Program-made: the position numbers and the translations under genes
NCBI GenBank assembly: GCA_026713405.1
Contig: JAPOON010000281.1
Location: forward strand, 1-5,930
DNA length: 5,930 bases
Origin: Gammaproteobacteria bacterium
GTDB taxonomy: Bacteria > Pseudomonadota > Gammaproteobacteria > Pseudomonadales > Azotimanducaceae_A
Direction of reading: 5' to 3'
Shown here: positions 1 to 5,161 of the stretch, piece after piece
Position numbering within the stretch: the first letter of the stretch is position 1
Layout: each line of letters opens with the position of its first letter
The notes under the pieces: generated by a model
What the model was told of the DNA's origin: nothing
What the model saw: the letters and a program-made list of their open reading frames with translations, nothing else
Databases searched by the model: none

Positions 1-897
1 CAGCCAGCGGCCCTTGTGGCGCAGGCCCCCCATGGAGGCCATGGTCAGCGACCCGACGATCGCGCCTCCGCCCATGGCCGACATGAGCAGGCCCAGGTCG
101 TCCGGGCCGCCGCCCAGGATGTCCTCGTTGAAGGCCGGTAGCAGGGCATTGACGGGCATCGCGAACAGGAACGGCACGATGGACAGCATGATCAGCCCGA
201 ATATCGGTGGGTTGGCGCGCACGTAACGCATGCCGTCGGCGATATCCTCCAGCGGGCTCTTGCCGTCCCGCTCCTTGACGTTGCCCGGCCTGGAGACCAG
301 CACGGTGGTCAGCGCCGCGGCCAGGTACAGCGCCGCGATGATGAAATAGACGATGCCCACGCCCCTGGCCGAGGAGGTGTCCCCGGCCGCCACCCAGGCA
401 ATCAGGAAACCGGCGAAGGCGGGCCCGACGATGCGCGAGATGTTCCAGGCCGTGGTGGTGAGGCTCATGCCGCTGAACATCAGCCGCTCCGGGATGAGTT
501 CCGGCACGAAGGCCTGGCGCGCCGGCACCGACAGCGCCAGTACGGTGCCGTTCAGCGCTCCGAACCAGATGAAATCCCAGAAGGTGACGTTGCCCGTGAA
601 TATGACCGCGCCGAGCACGACGGTGGCTGCGCCGTTCAGGGTCTGTGCAGCGATGATGACCCGCCGTTTCGGCAGCCGGTCGGCAAGGACGCCGCCCCAC
701 AGCGAGAACAGCGCCATCGGCAGCATGAACGACAGCGTCACCCAGGCCAGGTCCAGTGCCGAAGAGGTCAATGTGTAGACCAGCCACCCCCTTGCCACCT
801 GCTGCATGTTCATGGCGAACGATGCGGAGACGCTGCCGACCCACAACCACCGGAAGTCGCGGACGCGCAGCGTGGAAGCGATATCTCGGACGGCCAT
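1..897 (-). CDS. MFS permease, probable efflux transporter (C-terminus outside window)
   Basis: An inner-membrane major facilitator superfamily transporter that would move a small molecule by secondary transport; the substrate cannot be told. The frame is open from the ATG at 897 to base 1, giving 299 residues with no stop, so the C-terminal third or quarter lies beyond the left edge. Hydrophobic segments are visible near residues 48-70, 82-101, 106-126, 150-170, 181-201, 232-252 and 268-288. The MFS motif A lies after the second helix as GGVLADRLPKRR (residues 68-79), and a second basic loop, GGLRHKGRW, follows at 290-298, where the half-repeat of motif A is expected. The start has AGGAG at 902-906, four bases upstream. 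The opening residues (RDFRWLWVGSVSASFA, and QVARGWLVYTLTSSALDLAW) resemble the TMS-effector/EntS-like group (MFS_3), known for drug or siderophore export. That subfamily placement is inference; membership of MFS is firm. Confidence 0.88.
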   Translation of the reverse strand, partial: MAVRDIASTLRVRDFRWLWVGSVSASFAMNMQQVARGWLVYTLTSSALDLAWVTLSFMLPMALFSLWGGVLADRLPKRRVIIAAQTLNGAATVVLGAVIFTGNVTFWDFIWFGALNGTVLALSVPARQAFVPELIPERLMFSGMSLTTTAWNISRIVGPAFAGFLIAWVAAGDTSSARGVGIVYFIIAALYLAAALTTVLVSRPGNVKERDGKSPLEDIADGMRYVRANPPIFGLIMLSIVPFLFAMPVNALLPAFNEDILGGGPDDLGLLMSAMGGGAIVGSLTMASMGGLRHKGRWL

Positions 898-998
898 CGG
901 TCTCCTGTTCCGGCGATTCGGGCGGCTGAACGTGTTGCACGGTTCCCGTCGTGCGACGGCCGCGGCAACGGACTGGCAAGCCATGCGCATCGGGGGTC

Positions 999-1019
999 AT
1001 GCCAACCTCACCCTGGCAT
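999..1019. promoter_or_regulatory. dyad ATGCCA-N9-TGGCAT upstream of the permease
   Basis: A perfect 6-bp inverted repeat separated by nine bases lies about 100 bases upstream of the permease start. It sits within the 274-base gap (898-1171) that separates the permease from the dehydrogenase stop. Size and spacing would fit an operator for a dimeric regulator, or a small hairpin. Elsewhere in the gap I see no convincing ORF, terminator or strong sigma70 promoter. A GGCATGCC palindrome follows at 1026-1033. No regulator gene is in the window, so the function is a guess. Confidence 0.22.
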
Positions 1020-1171
1020 TTGCCCGGCATGCCTTCCCGGATACGGGTTAAACGGCACCAGCGTTGCAAAAACCTCGGCACCGGTCAAACAACCGCGCTT
1101 CCGACTGGCGCAGGGGGAACGGTGAAACACGCAGCCCGGGCGGCGTGCCTCAGGCAGGATTCACGTGCTCT

Positions 1172-1948
1172 TCAGGCGTTTCTTATCGTCAGGCCGCCGT
1201 CTACCGGTAACGTCACGCCGGTGATGAAGCCGGATGCCGGCAGCACCAGGCCCAGGGTGCCGTGCGCCACCTCTTCGGGGTCGGCATAGCGCTTCAACGC
1301 CACGCGCCGGCGCGCGAACTCGCGCTTGTGCTCTTCCGGGATCGCGTCGGTCATGCCGGTGCGGATCGGCCCCGGGCAGATACAGTTGACGGTGATGCCT
1401 TCGGTGCCCAGCTCCACGGCCAGCGACCGGGTGAGCCCGATGACGCCGGTTTTCGCGGCCGTATATGGGCTGCCGAACTTGGTGGCGCCCAGCCCTTCGG
1501 TGGACGCGATGTTGACGATGCGTGGATGCTCGGCCTGGCGCAGGTGCGGCAGCGCCGCGCGGATGGTGCGGGTGTGTGCGGTCAGCAGCACCGTAAGCGA
1601 GAGGCCCCAGGCCGCCTCGTAGTCTTCGGAGTCGATGGGTGCCGGGATGGAGATGCCGGCGTTGTTCACCAGGATGTCGATGCCGCCGAAGTGGGCGGCA
1701 ATTTCCCCGAAGACGGTTTCGATGGCATCGCCGTCGGCCAGGTCCAGGGTCCAGCCCTTCACGGGCTTGCCCGCGGCCTCGATTTCCCCGACGACACGCG
1801 CGAGCGGCTCCCCGTTGATGTCGATGGCCGCAACCCGTGCGCCTTCATCGGCAAAGAGCTTGGCCGTGGCTTCTCCCATGCCGCTCGCCGCCCCGGTCAC
1901 AACGGCGACCTTTCCTTCAATAGACCTGCTGAGCGTGGTGAGCGCCAT
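1172..1948 (-). CDS. short-chain dehydrogenase/reductase (SDR), FabG-like
   Basis: A cytoplasmic NAD(P)-dependent oxidoreductase of 258 residues, the usual length for a classical SDR. The Rossmann nucleotide-binding motif is TGAASGMG (residues 18-25). The second strand ends in Asp43 (AAIDIN), which in this family favours NAD(H) over NADPH. NNAG lies at 95-98, the catalytic Ser is probably Ser149 in NIASTEG, and the YxxxK pair is Tyr162 and Lys166 (YTAAK). The PG motif CPGPIRTGM (191-199) and the C-terminal GGLTIRNA complete the fold. The position normally held by the tetrad Asn in a VNL motif reads VLL here (Leu121). The ATG at 1948 is chosen because of a perfect AGGAGG at 1956-1961. An in-frame TTG at 2059 would add 37 residues unlike an SDR N-terminus and would overlap the probable promoter. 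The substrate is unknown; an acyl, sugar or steroid-type alcohol/ketone are all possible. It appears monocistronic or loosely upstream of the permease. Confidence 0.9.
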   Translation of the reverse strand: MALTTLSRSIEGKVAVVTGAASGMGEATAKLFADEGARVAAIDINGEPLARVVGEIEAAGKPVKGWTLDLADGDAIETVFGEIAAHFGGIDILVNNAGISIPAPIDSEDYEAAWGLSLTVLLTAHTRTIRAALPHLRQAEHPRIVNIASTEGLGATKFGSPYTAAKTGVIGLTRSLAVELGTEGITVNCICPGPIRTGMTDAIPEEHKREFARRRVALKRYADPEEVAHGTLGLVLPASGFITGVTLPVDGGLTIRNA

Positions 1949-1955
1949 CCGGCTT

Positions 1956-1961
1956 CCTCCT
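1956..1961 (-). promoter_or_regulatory. strong Shine-Dalgarno of the SDR gene
   Basis: The minus strand reads AGGAGG seven bases before the ATG at 1948. This fixes that ATG as the start rather than the in-frame TTG further upstream. Confidence 0.75.
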
Positions 1962-1975
1962 GTGATTTCAATTTT

Positions 1976-1993
1976 CCGGGGCCCCGGCCCCGG
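1976..1993 (-). repeat. GC-only hairpin in the SDR leader
   Basis: The minus strand reads CCGGGG, CCGGGG, CCCCGG, so the outer blocks can form a 6-bp all-GC stem around a six-base loop. The inner and last blocks make a perfect 12-bp palindrome at 1976-1987. It is followed by an A-rich stretch and then the Shine-Dalgarno. It could affect translation or mRNA stability. There is no T-run, so it does not look like an intrinsic terminator on either strand. Confidence 0.3.
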
Positions 1994-2006
1994 GCGGGCG
2001 ATGCGG

Positions 2007-2035
2007 ATGGTTTCAGAGCCCGCCCAACCCGTCAA
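2007..2035 (-). promoter_or_regulatory. candidate sigma70 promoter of the SDR gene
   Basis: On the minus strand a TTGACG (-35, 2035-2030) is followed after 17 bases by AACCAT (-10, 2012-2007). The -35 box matches five of six consensus bases; the -10 box matches only three. Transcription would begin near base 2000 and give a leader of about 50 bases carrying the GC hairpin. Confidence 0.33.
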
Positions 2036-2065
2036 CGCCGGCTTGGACCAGTCCCCCAAGTTTTC

Positions 2066-2094
2066 TTGTGTGGCCCCCGGGCGATGCTTACAAT
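2066..2094 (+). promoter_or_regulatory. sigma70 promoter of tRNA-Lys with GC-rich discriminator
   Basis: TTGTGT (-35, 2066-2071) and TACAAT (-10, 2089-2094; five of six consensus bases) are separated by exactly 17 bases. The next bases, GCGCGCCCCCG, form a GC-rich discriminator. This feature is known at stable-RNA promoters under stringent (ppGpp) control. The predicted start near 2101 leaves only a few bases before the tRNA 5' end at 2107. Confidence 0.6.
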
Positions 2095-2106
2095 GCGCGC
2101 CCCCGT

Positions 2107-2182
2107 GGGTCGTTAGCTCAGTTGGTAGAGCACCGGGCTTTTAACCCGTTGGTCCTGGGTTCGAACCCCAGACGACCCACCA
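2107..2182 (+). tRNA. tRNA-Lys (anticodon TTT)
   Basis: A 76-base tRNA decoding AAA/AAG. The acceptor stem GGGTCGT/ACGACCC pairs over seven bases, the D arm is GCTC-AGTTGGTA-GAGC, and the anticodon loop is CTTTTAA with TTT at 2140-2142. The variable loop is TGGTC, and the T arm is CTGGG-TTCGAAC-CCCAG. The discriminator is A and the CCA end is encoded (2180-2182). It closely follows the E. coli tRNA-Lys in acceptor, D and T arms. The first anticodon-stem pair, position 27 with 43, is C opposite T (mismatch), where E. coli has G-T. It is convergent with cpoB and divergent from the SDR gene; a tRNA-Lys next to the tol-pal cluster is also seen in E. coli. Confidence 0.97.
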
Positions 2183-2209
2183 CCCCATTTCCGCGCGACT
2201 GAAGAGAGC

Positions 2210-2226
2210 GGCCGGTTACCCAGGCC
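2210..2226. terminator. small hairpin between cpoB and tRNA-Lys, possible two-way terminator
   Basis: On the minus strand, directly after the cpoB stop, the bases read GGCC-T-GG-GTAA-CC-GGCC. This gives a six-pair GC stem with one bulged T and a GNRA-type GTAA loop. It sits in the 44-base gap between two convergent genes, where a shared terminator is expected. No T-run follows on either strand, so a canonical intrinsic terminator is not shown. Confidence 0.22.
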
Positions 2227-3042
2227 CTAGCGAAGTTCCCCGGCATAGGTTCGGGCCAGCCCCGCGGCTGTACTTTCGGGGTGTTCGGCAATTACCCGGT
2301 TGAGGTACTGAAGCGCGCGTTCGTTGTCGTTGAGGCGGTGATGGACAACGCCCAGCTTGTAAAGCGCGTCCGGCGCCTTGCCGTGTTCCGGATACAGGTT
2401 CAGCACCTGGGTGAACGATTGCCGCGCCATTTCCACATCGTCCATGGCCAGGTGCAGTTCCCCCAGCCAGTAGAAGGCATTGGGCGTGTACTGGCCGTTC
2501 GGATAGCCGGTGATCAGGCGGTTGAAGGCATCCACCGATTCCTCGAACCGGCTTTCCTGCATCAGGCTGAAGGCTGCGGAGTATGCGTCCCGCTCGGGCG
2601 GGGCGGAGCCGTCGACGGGGGGCACGGGGCGGGGCACCGACGGGGTTGCGGAACCCTGGGTTCCGGGCGCCGTGGTTGCCGGCCCCTGGCCGCGCAGCGC
2701 CTGCAGGCGCTGGTCGATATCGATGTACTGCTGTTGCTGCTGCCGGGTCAGGCGTTCGATTCGGAACGCCTGTTCCTCGACCTGGCCCCGCAGTTCCTGC
2801 ACTTCCTGCTGCAATACCTGGATGCGGTGAAACAGCTCGCCAAGCCGTGCTGCATCGGTGTTTTGCGCGGCTGCGGGCCGGGCGGCCGCCGGCCTGGCGA
2901 CCGCAGACCGGGCAGGGATGGGGTCGGCGACCACTGCTTGCGGAGCGGCCGATGATTCCTTGATCGGCACCTGGGCAACGGCTGCGCCAGCGACGCCGGC
3001 CAGGATGAGTGAAACAAGTAGCTGCAGCGGTGCGGTCATCAT
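2227..3042 (-). CDS. cpoB: CpoB/YbgF, periplasmic TPR protein of the Tol-Pal system
   Basis: A periplasmic protein that in E. coli binds TolA and coordinates Tol-Pal constriction with PBP1B-driven septal peptidoglycan synthesis. From the ATG at 3042 it has 271 residues, similar to E. coli CpoB. A signal peptide covers residues 1-23 (hydrophobic LLVSLILAGVAG, then AVA before Gln24). An Ala/Pro/Arg linker (about 33-62) follows, then a Gln-rich coiled coil (about 67-117, with QQQQQ), which is the trimerisation region in the family. A Pro/Gly/Thr linker (about 118-147) leads to three TPR repeats (about 153-260), with typical phrases such as NAFYWLGELHLAMDD and DALYKLGVVHHRLND. Two ATG codons are adjacent (3042 and 3039) and either could start. 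An in-frame TTG at 3132 would put 30 unlikely residues before the signal peptide. No clear Shine-Dalgarno is visible. It is the last gene of the cluster, 138 bases after pal. Confidence 0.9.
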   Translation of the reverse strand: MMTAPLQLLVSLILAGVAGAAVAQVPIKESSAAPQAVVADPIPARSAVARPAAARPAAAQNTDAARLGELFHRIQVLQQEVQELRGQVEEQAFRIERLTRQQQQQYIDIDQRLQALRGQGPATTAPGTQGSATPSVPRPVPPVDGSAPPERDAYSAAFSLMQESRFEESVDAFNRLITGYPNGQYTPNAFYWLGELHLAMDDVEMARQSFTQVLNLYPEHGKAPDALYKLGVVHHRLNDNERALQYLNRVIAEHPESTAAGLARTYAGELR

Positions 3043-3139
3043 ATGAGAGGCGCCGCCGCCGGCATGGTCGCCGGACGGCGGCGTTGCAAATTTGAACCTC
3101 TGGTTCGTGGACGAGGTTCCCGAATGAGACAATTTCGCA

Positions 3140-3179
3140 CCCGCCCGCCGCCTTTCTATCGGGCGGGGGGCATGGCCCC
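3140..3179 (-). repeat. two overlapping hairpins between pal and cpoB
   Basis: Just after the pal stop, the minus strand can fold GGGGC-CAT-GCCCC (3179-3167). It can also fold a longer stem CCCGCCCG with CGGGCGGG around a 12-base loop (3167-3140). The two stems share base 3167. No T-run follows, so a standard rho-independent terminator is not supported. They may stabilise the pal mRNA 3' end or lower cpoB expression relative to pal. Confidence 0.4.
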
Positions 3180-3180
3180 G

Positions 3181-3708
3181 TTAGCGATAGATCATCACCG
3201 CGCGGCGATTGCGTGCCCAGGAATCGTCACCCGAGCCGGGGTCGTCCGGACGTTCCTCGCCGTAGCTCACGGTTTCGACCCGCGAACCGGAAACGCCGGC
3301 AGCGGTAAGAAAGCTGCGTACCGCATCCGCGCGCCGCTCGCCGAGCGCAAGGTTGTACTCTCGGGTACCCCGTTCGTCGCAGTGGCCTTCGATCACCACC
3401 CGGCGGCTGGGGTTGTCGCGCAGTACATCGGCGTGAACCTGCAGTGCCTCGAGGTCTGCCGAGTTGATGACGGCGCGGTCGAACTCAAAGTAGAAAACCC
3501 GTTCCAGCAGCCGCGTGGTACCCGGATAGTAGGGTTCCAGGTTGTCGTTGAATGCCGGCGGCGGCGGTGGCGGCGGCGGCGGTGGCGGCTGTTCCACCAC
3601 GGGCGCCGGTTCCGGCGCGGGCGGCGGCTCGGGTGCCTGACTCTCGCAACCCGCGATCACCAGGCCAACAAACAATAGAGCCAATAGTTTGAATGGCTGC
3701 TGAAACAT
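3181..3708 (-). CDS. pal: Pal, peptidoglycan-associated outer-membrane lipoprotein
   Basis: A lipoprotein anchored in the outer membrane that binds peptidoglycan and TolB. It has 175 residues, the typical length. The signal peptide ends in the lipobox VIAGC, so the mature lipid-modified residue is Cys21, and Glu22 at position +2 fits outer-membrane sorting by Lol. A Pro/Ala/Glu-rich tether (about 24-52) includes eleven consecutive prolines. The OmpA-like domain runs from about 70 to the end, with YFEFDRAVI (73-81), the peptidoglycan-binding segment IEGHCDERGTREYNLALGERRADAV (quoted as IEGHCDERGT and ALGERRADAV, 107-130), and NRRAVMIY near the C-terminus. The Asp-Glu-Arg-Gly-Thr core at 111-115 matches that of E. 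coli Pal. The ATG at 3708 is supported by AGGAG at 3715-3719. It lies 70 bases after tolB, a gap that holds two palindromes. Confidence 0.96.
   Translation of the reverse strand: MFQQPFKLLALLFVGLVIAGCESQAPEPPPAPEPAPVVEQPPPPPPPPPPPAFNDNLEPYYPGTTRLLERVFYFEFDRAVINSADLEALQVHADVLRDNPSRRVVIEGHCDERGTREYNLALGERRADAVRSFLTAAGVSGSRVETVSYGEERPDDPGSGDDSWARNRRAVMIYR
3556..3588 (-). repeat. proline-codon microsatellite in pal, 15-bp unit in tandem
   Basis: The eleven proline codons (residues 41-51 of Pal) are one CCG followed by two perfect copies of the 15-base unit CCACCGCCGCCGCCG (3585-3571 and 3570-3556). Gain or loss of units would change tether length without breaking the frame. Confidence 0.85.
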
Positions 3709-3714
3709 CTGTTT

Positions 3715-3719
3715 CTCCT
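3715..3719 (-). promoter_or_regulatory. Shine-Dalgarno of pal
   Basis: AGGAG on the minus strand, six bases before the ATG at 3708. It supports independent, efficient translation of pal despite the 70-base gap from tolB. Confidence 0.7.
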
Positions 3720-3744
3720 ATGCGTTCCTTCTGTCTTGTTCTAA

Positions 3745-3772
3745 CGGGAATTCCCGACGACCGTGCTGCACG
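3745..3772. promoter_or_regulatory. paired palindromes in the tolB-pal gap
   Basis: CGGGAATTCCCG (3745-3756) is a perfect 12-bp palindrome. Six bases away lies CGTGCTGCACG (3762-3772), a palindrome around a central T. A 7-bp direct repeat ACGACCG (3757-3763 and 3770-3776) overlaps the second one. The arrangement could be an operator, an mRNA-processing structure, or part of an internal pal promoter. I could not recognise a good -35/-10 pair here, and no T-run suggests a terminator. Confidence 0.35.
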
Positions 3773-3778
3773 ACCGGC

Positions 3779-5161
3779 TCACTGCAGTGTGTCGATAAAC
3801 GGCGACCACGCGGGTTCCCGCACATCCCCGGACGACGACGGTAACCGATATTTCACCCGCCCATCGATCGAAACGACGGCAAGTATACCCCTACCCTGTT
3901 CCTTAGTCGCGTAGATTAACATCGTCCCGTTGGGCGCGATTGACGGCGATTCGTCAAGCCGCGTCTCGGTCAGAATCCTGAGGTCGTCCCGCTCCAGGTC
4001 GAGCCAGGCCACGTGATCGATGCCGTTGGCCCGGTGCACGAAAACCAGGTGCGCGCCGTCGTCCAGCAACCGTGCCCGGGCGTTGTAGGGGCCATGAAAA
4101 GTCAGCCTCTCGATGAAATTGGTGGCCAGTTCCACCTGGTAGATCTGCGGCCGGCCGCCCCGGTCGGAGGTGAAGACCAGGCTCTTGCCGTCGGGCGTCC
4201 AGCTCGGCTCGGTGTCGATGCCGTGGTGCCGGGTGATCTGGCGCAAGCGGCGGTCGCTCAGGTTCATCACGTAGATCTCGGGGTTGCCGTCCCGCGACAG
4301 CACCAGAGCCAGGGTGCGCCCGTCCGGCGAAAACATCGGCGAGCCGTTGATGCCGGGAAAGCTCGAGACGAATTCCCGGCTGCCCGAGGCCACATCCTGC
4401 AGGATGACGTTGGGCCGGCCGGTCTCGAAGGAAACGTAGGCCACCCGGCCCGCGTCCGGCGACCAGCTCGGCGACATGATCGGTTCGTCCGACGACAACA
4501 GCGTGCGCGACCGGGCGCCGTCGGAATCCGCCAGTTCCAGGCGGTAGGTCGCATAACTCGTACCCGCGTTCTGCGCGAGCACGTAGACGATGCGCGTGGA
4601 AAACGCGCCGCGAATGCCGGTGATGGCCTCATAGACCACGTCCGAGATGCGGTGCGCCAGGTCGCGCCAGGCACCCGGCGGCGCGGTCAGCCGGTCTTCC
4701 GCCATGAGCCGGCCGTTGGACACATCGTGCAGTTCGAAGGCCACCGATACGTTGCCGTCGAACTCCTGCTCGACGCGGCCGATCACCAGGTACTCGGTTT
4801 GCAGGATGCGCCAGTCCCGGAAGAAGACTTCGCTGCGGTTGGTGGGAAACGACAGCATGTTGCGCCGTTCCACCGGCGCGAACTGGCCGCTGCGGGCGAG
4901 GTCGAAGGCGACGATCTCGTCCATCGGGTCCTGGGCGGAGAGTTCCGGGGCCTGCCGGAAGGGGACGATGGCGATCTTTGTCTGCTTGTCGTAACCGGCA
5001 TCGATGACGATGGTGTCCAGGCTTTCCTGGGCGCCGGCCAGCCCCGCTGCCAGCAGGAGTGCGCCCGTCCCGACAAGACGCGCCGCGTAATGAATCAGGC
5101 TCCACGCCCTGCCGCCTGCCTTTCGGCACTCGGCGGCGTCGAGTTCCCACACCGATTTCAC
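3779..5161 (-). CDS. tolB: TolB, periplasmic beta-propeller protein of Tol-Pal
   Basis: A periplasmic protein that binds Pal and the TolA C-terminal domain and relays inner-membrane energy to the outer membrane. It has 460 residues, slightly longer than E. coli TolB because of a long N-region. An N-terminal extension (1-22) precedes a signal hydrophobic core (about 23-41) and a probable cleavage after LAGA, before Gln45. The N-terminal domain (about 48-185) has [16 protein letters not shown] and the LVIGRV strand. The six-bladed propeller follows, with WD40-like/PD40 repeats: [16 protein letters not shown] (230-245), [11 protein letters not shown] (276-286), [18 protein letters not shown] (319-336), [12 protein letters not shown] (365-376), [13 protein letters not shown] (407-419) and EPAWSPF (449-455). 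The start is GTG at 5161, overlapping the tolA stop as GTGA. GGAGG at 5172-5176 lies ten bases upstream, a slightly long spacing. Translational coupling to tolA is likely. A GTG at codon 4 is an alternative start. Confidence 0.95.
   Translation of the reverse strand: MKSVWELDAAECRKAGGRAWSLIHYAARLVGTGALLLAAGLAGAQESLDTIVIDAGYDKQTKIAIVPFRQAPELSAQDPMDEIVAFDLARSGQFAPVERRNMLSFPTNRSEVFFRDWRILQTEYLVIGRVEQEFDGNVSVAFELHDVSNGRLMAEDRLTAPPGAWRDLAHRISDVVYEAITGIRGAFSTRIVYVLAQNAGTSYATYRLELADSDGARSRTLLSSDEPIMSPSWSPDAGRVAYVSFETGRPNVILQDVASGSREFVSSFPGINGSPMFSPDGRTLALVLSRDGNPEIYVMNLSDRRLRQITRHHGIDTEPSWTPDGKSLVFTSDRGGRPQIYQVELATNFIERLTFHGPYNARARLLDDGAHLVFVHRANGIDHVAWLDLERDDLRILTETRLDESPSIAPNGTMLIYATKEQGRGILAVVSIDGRVKYRLPSSSGDVREPAWSPFIDTLQ

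Noticed and set aside
353..778. 141-codon plus-strand frame in the left part
   Set aside because: Antisense to the MFS permease, whose minus-strand frame carries transmembrane helices and motif A.
1146..1156. TGCCTCAGGCA palindrome after the SDR stop as a terminator
   Set aside because: The stem is only four or five pairs with almost no loop, and no T-run follows.
806..1289. Plus-strand small frames spanning the permease-SDR gap
   Set aside because: Both overlap real minus-strand genes, have no clear Shine-Dalgarno or recognisable protein features, and have compositions typical of chance frames in GC-rich DNA.
1948..2059. Longer SDR start at the TTG at 2059
   Set aside because: The added 37 residues do not resemble an SDR N-terminus and overlap the predicted promoter; the ATG at 1948 has a perfect AGGAGG.
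1262..2116. 284-codon open frame on the plus strand opposite the SDR gene
   Set aside because: Antisense to a clear SDR with complete motifs, runs into the tRNA region, and shows no family resemblance.
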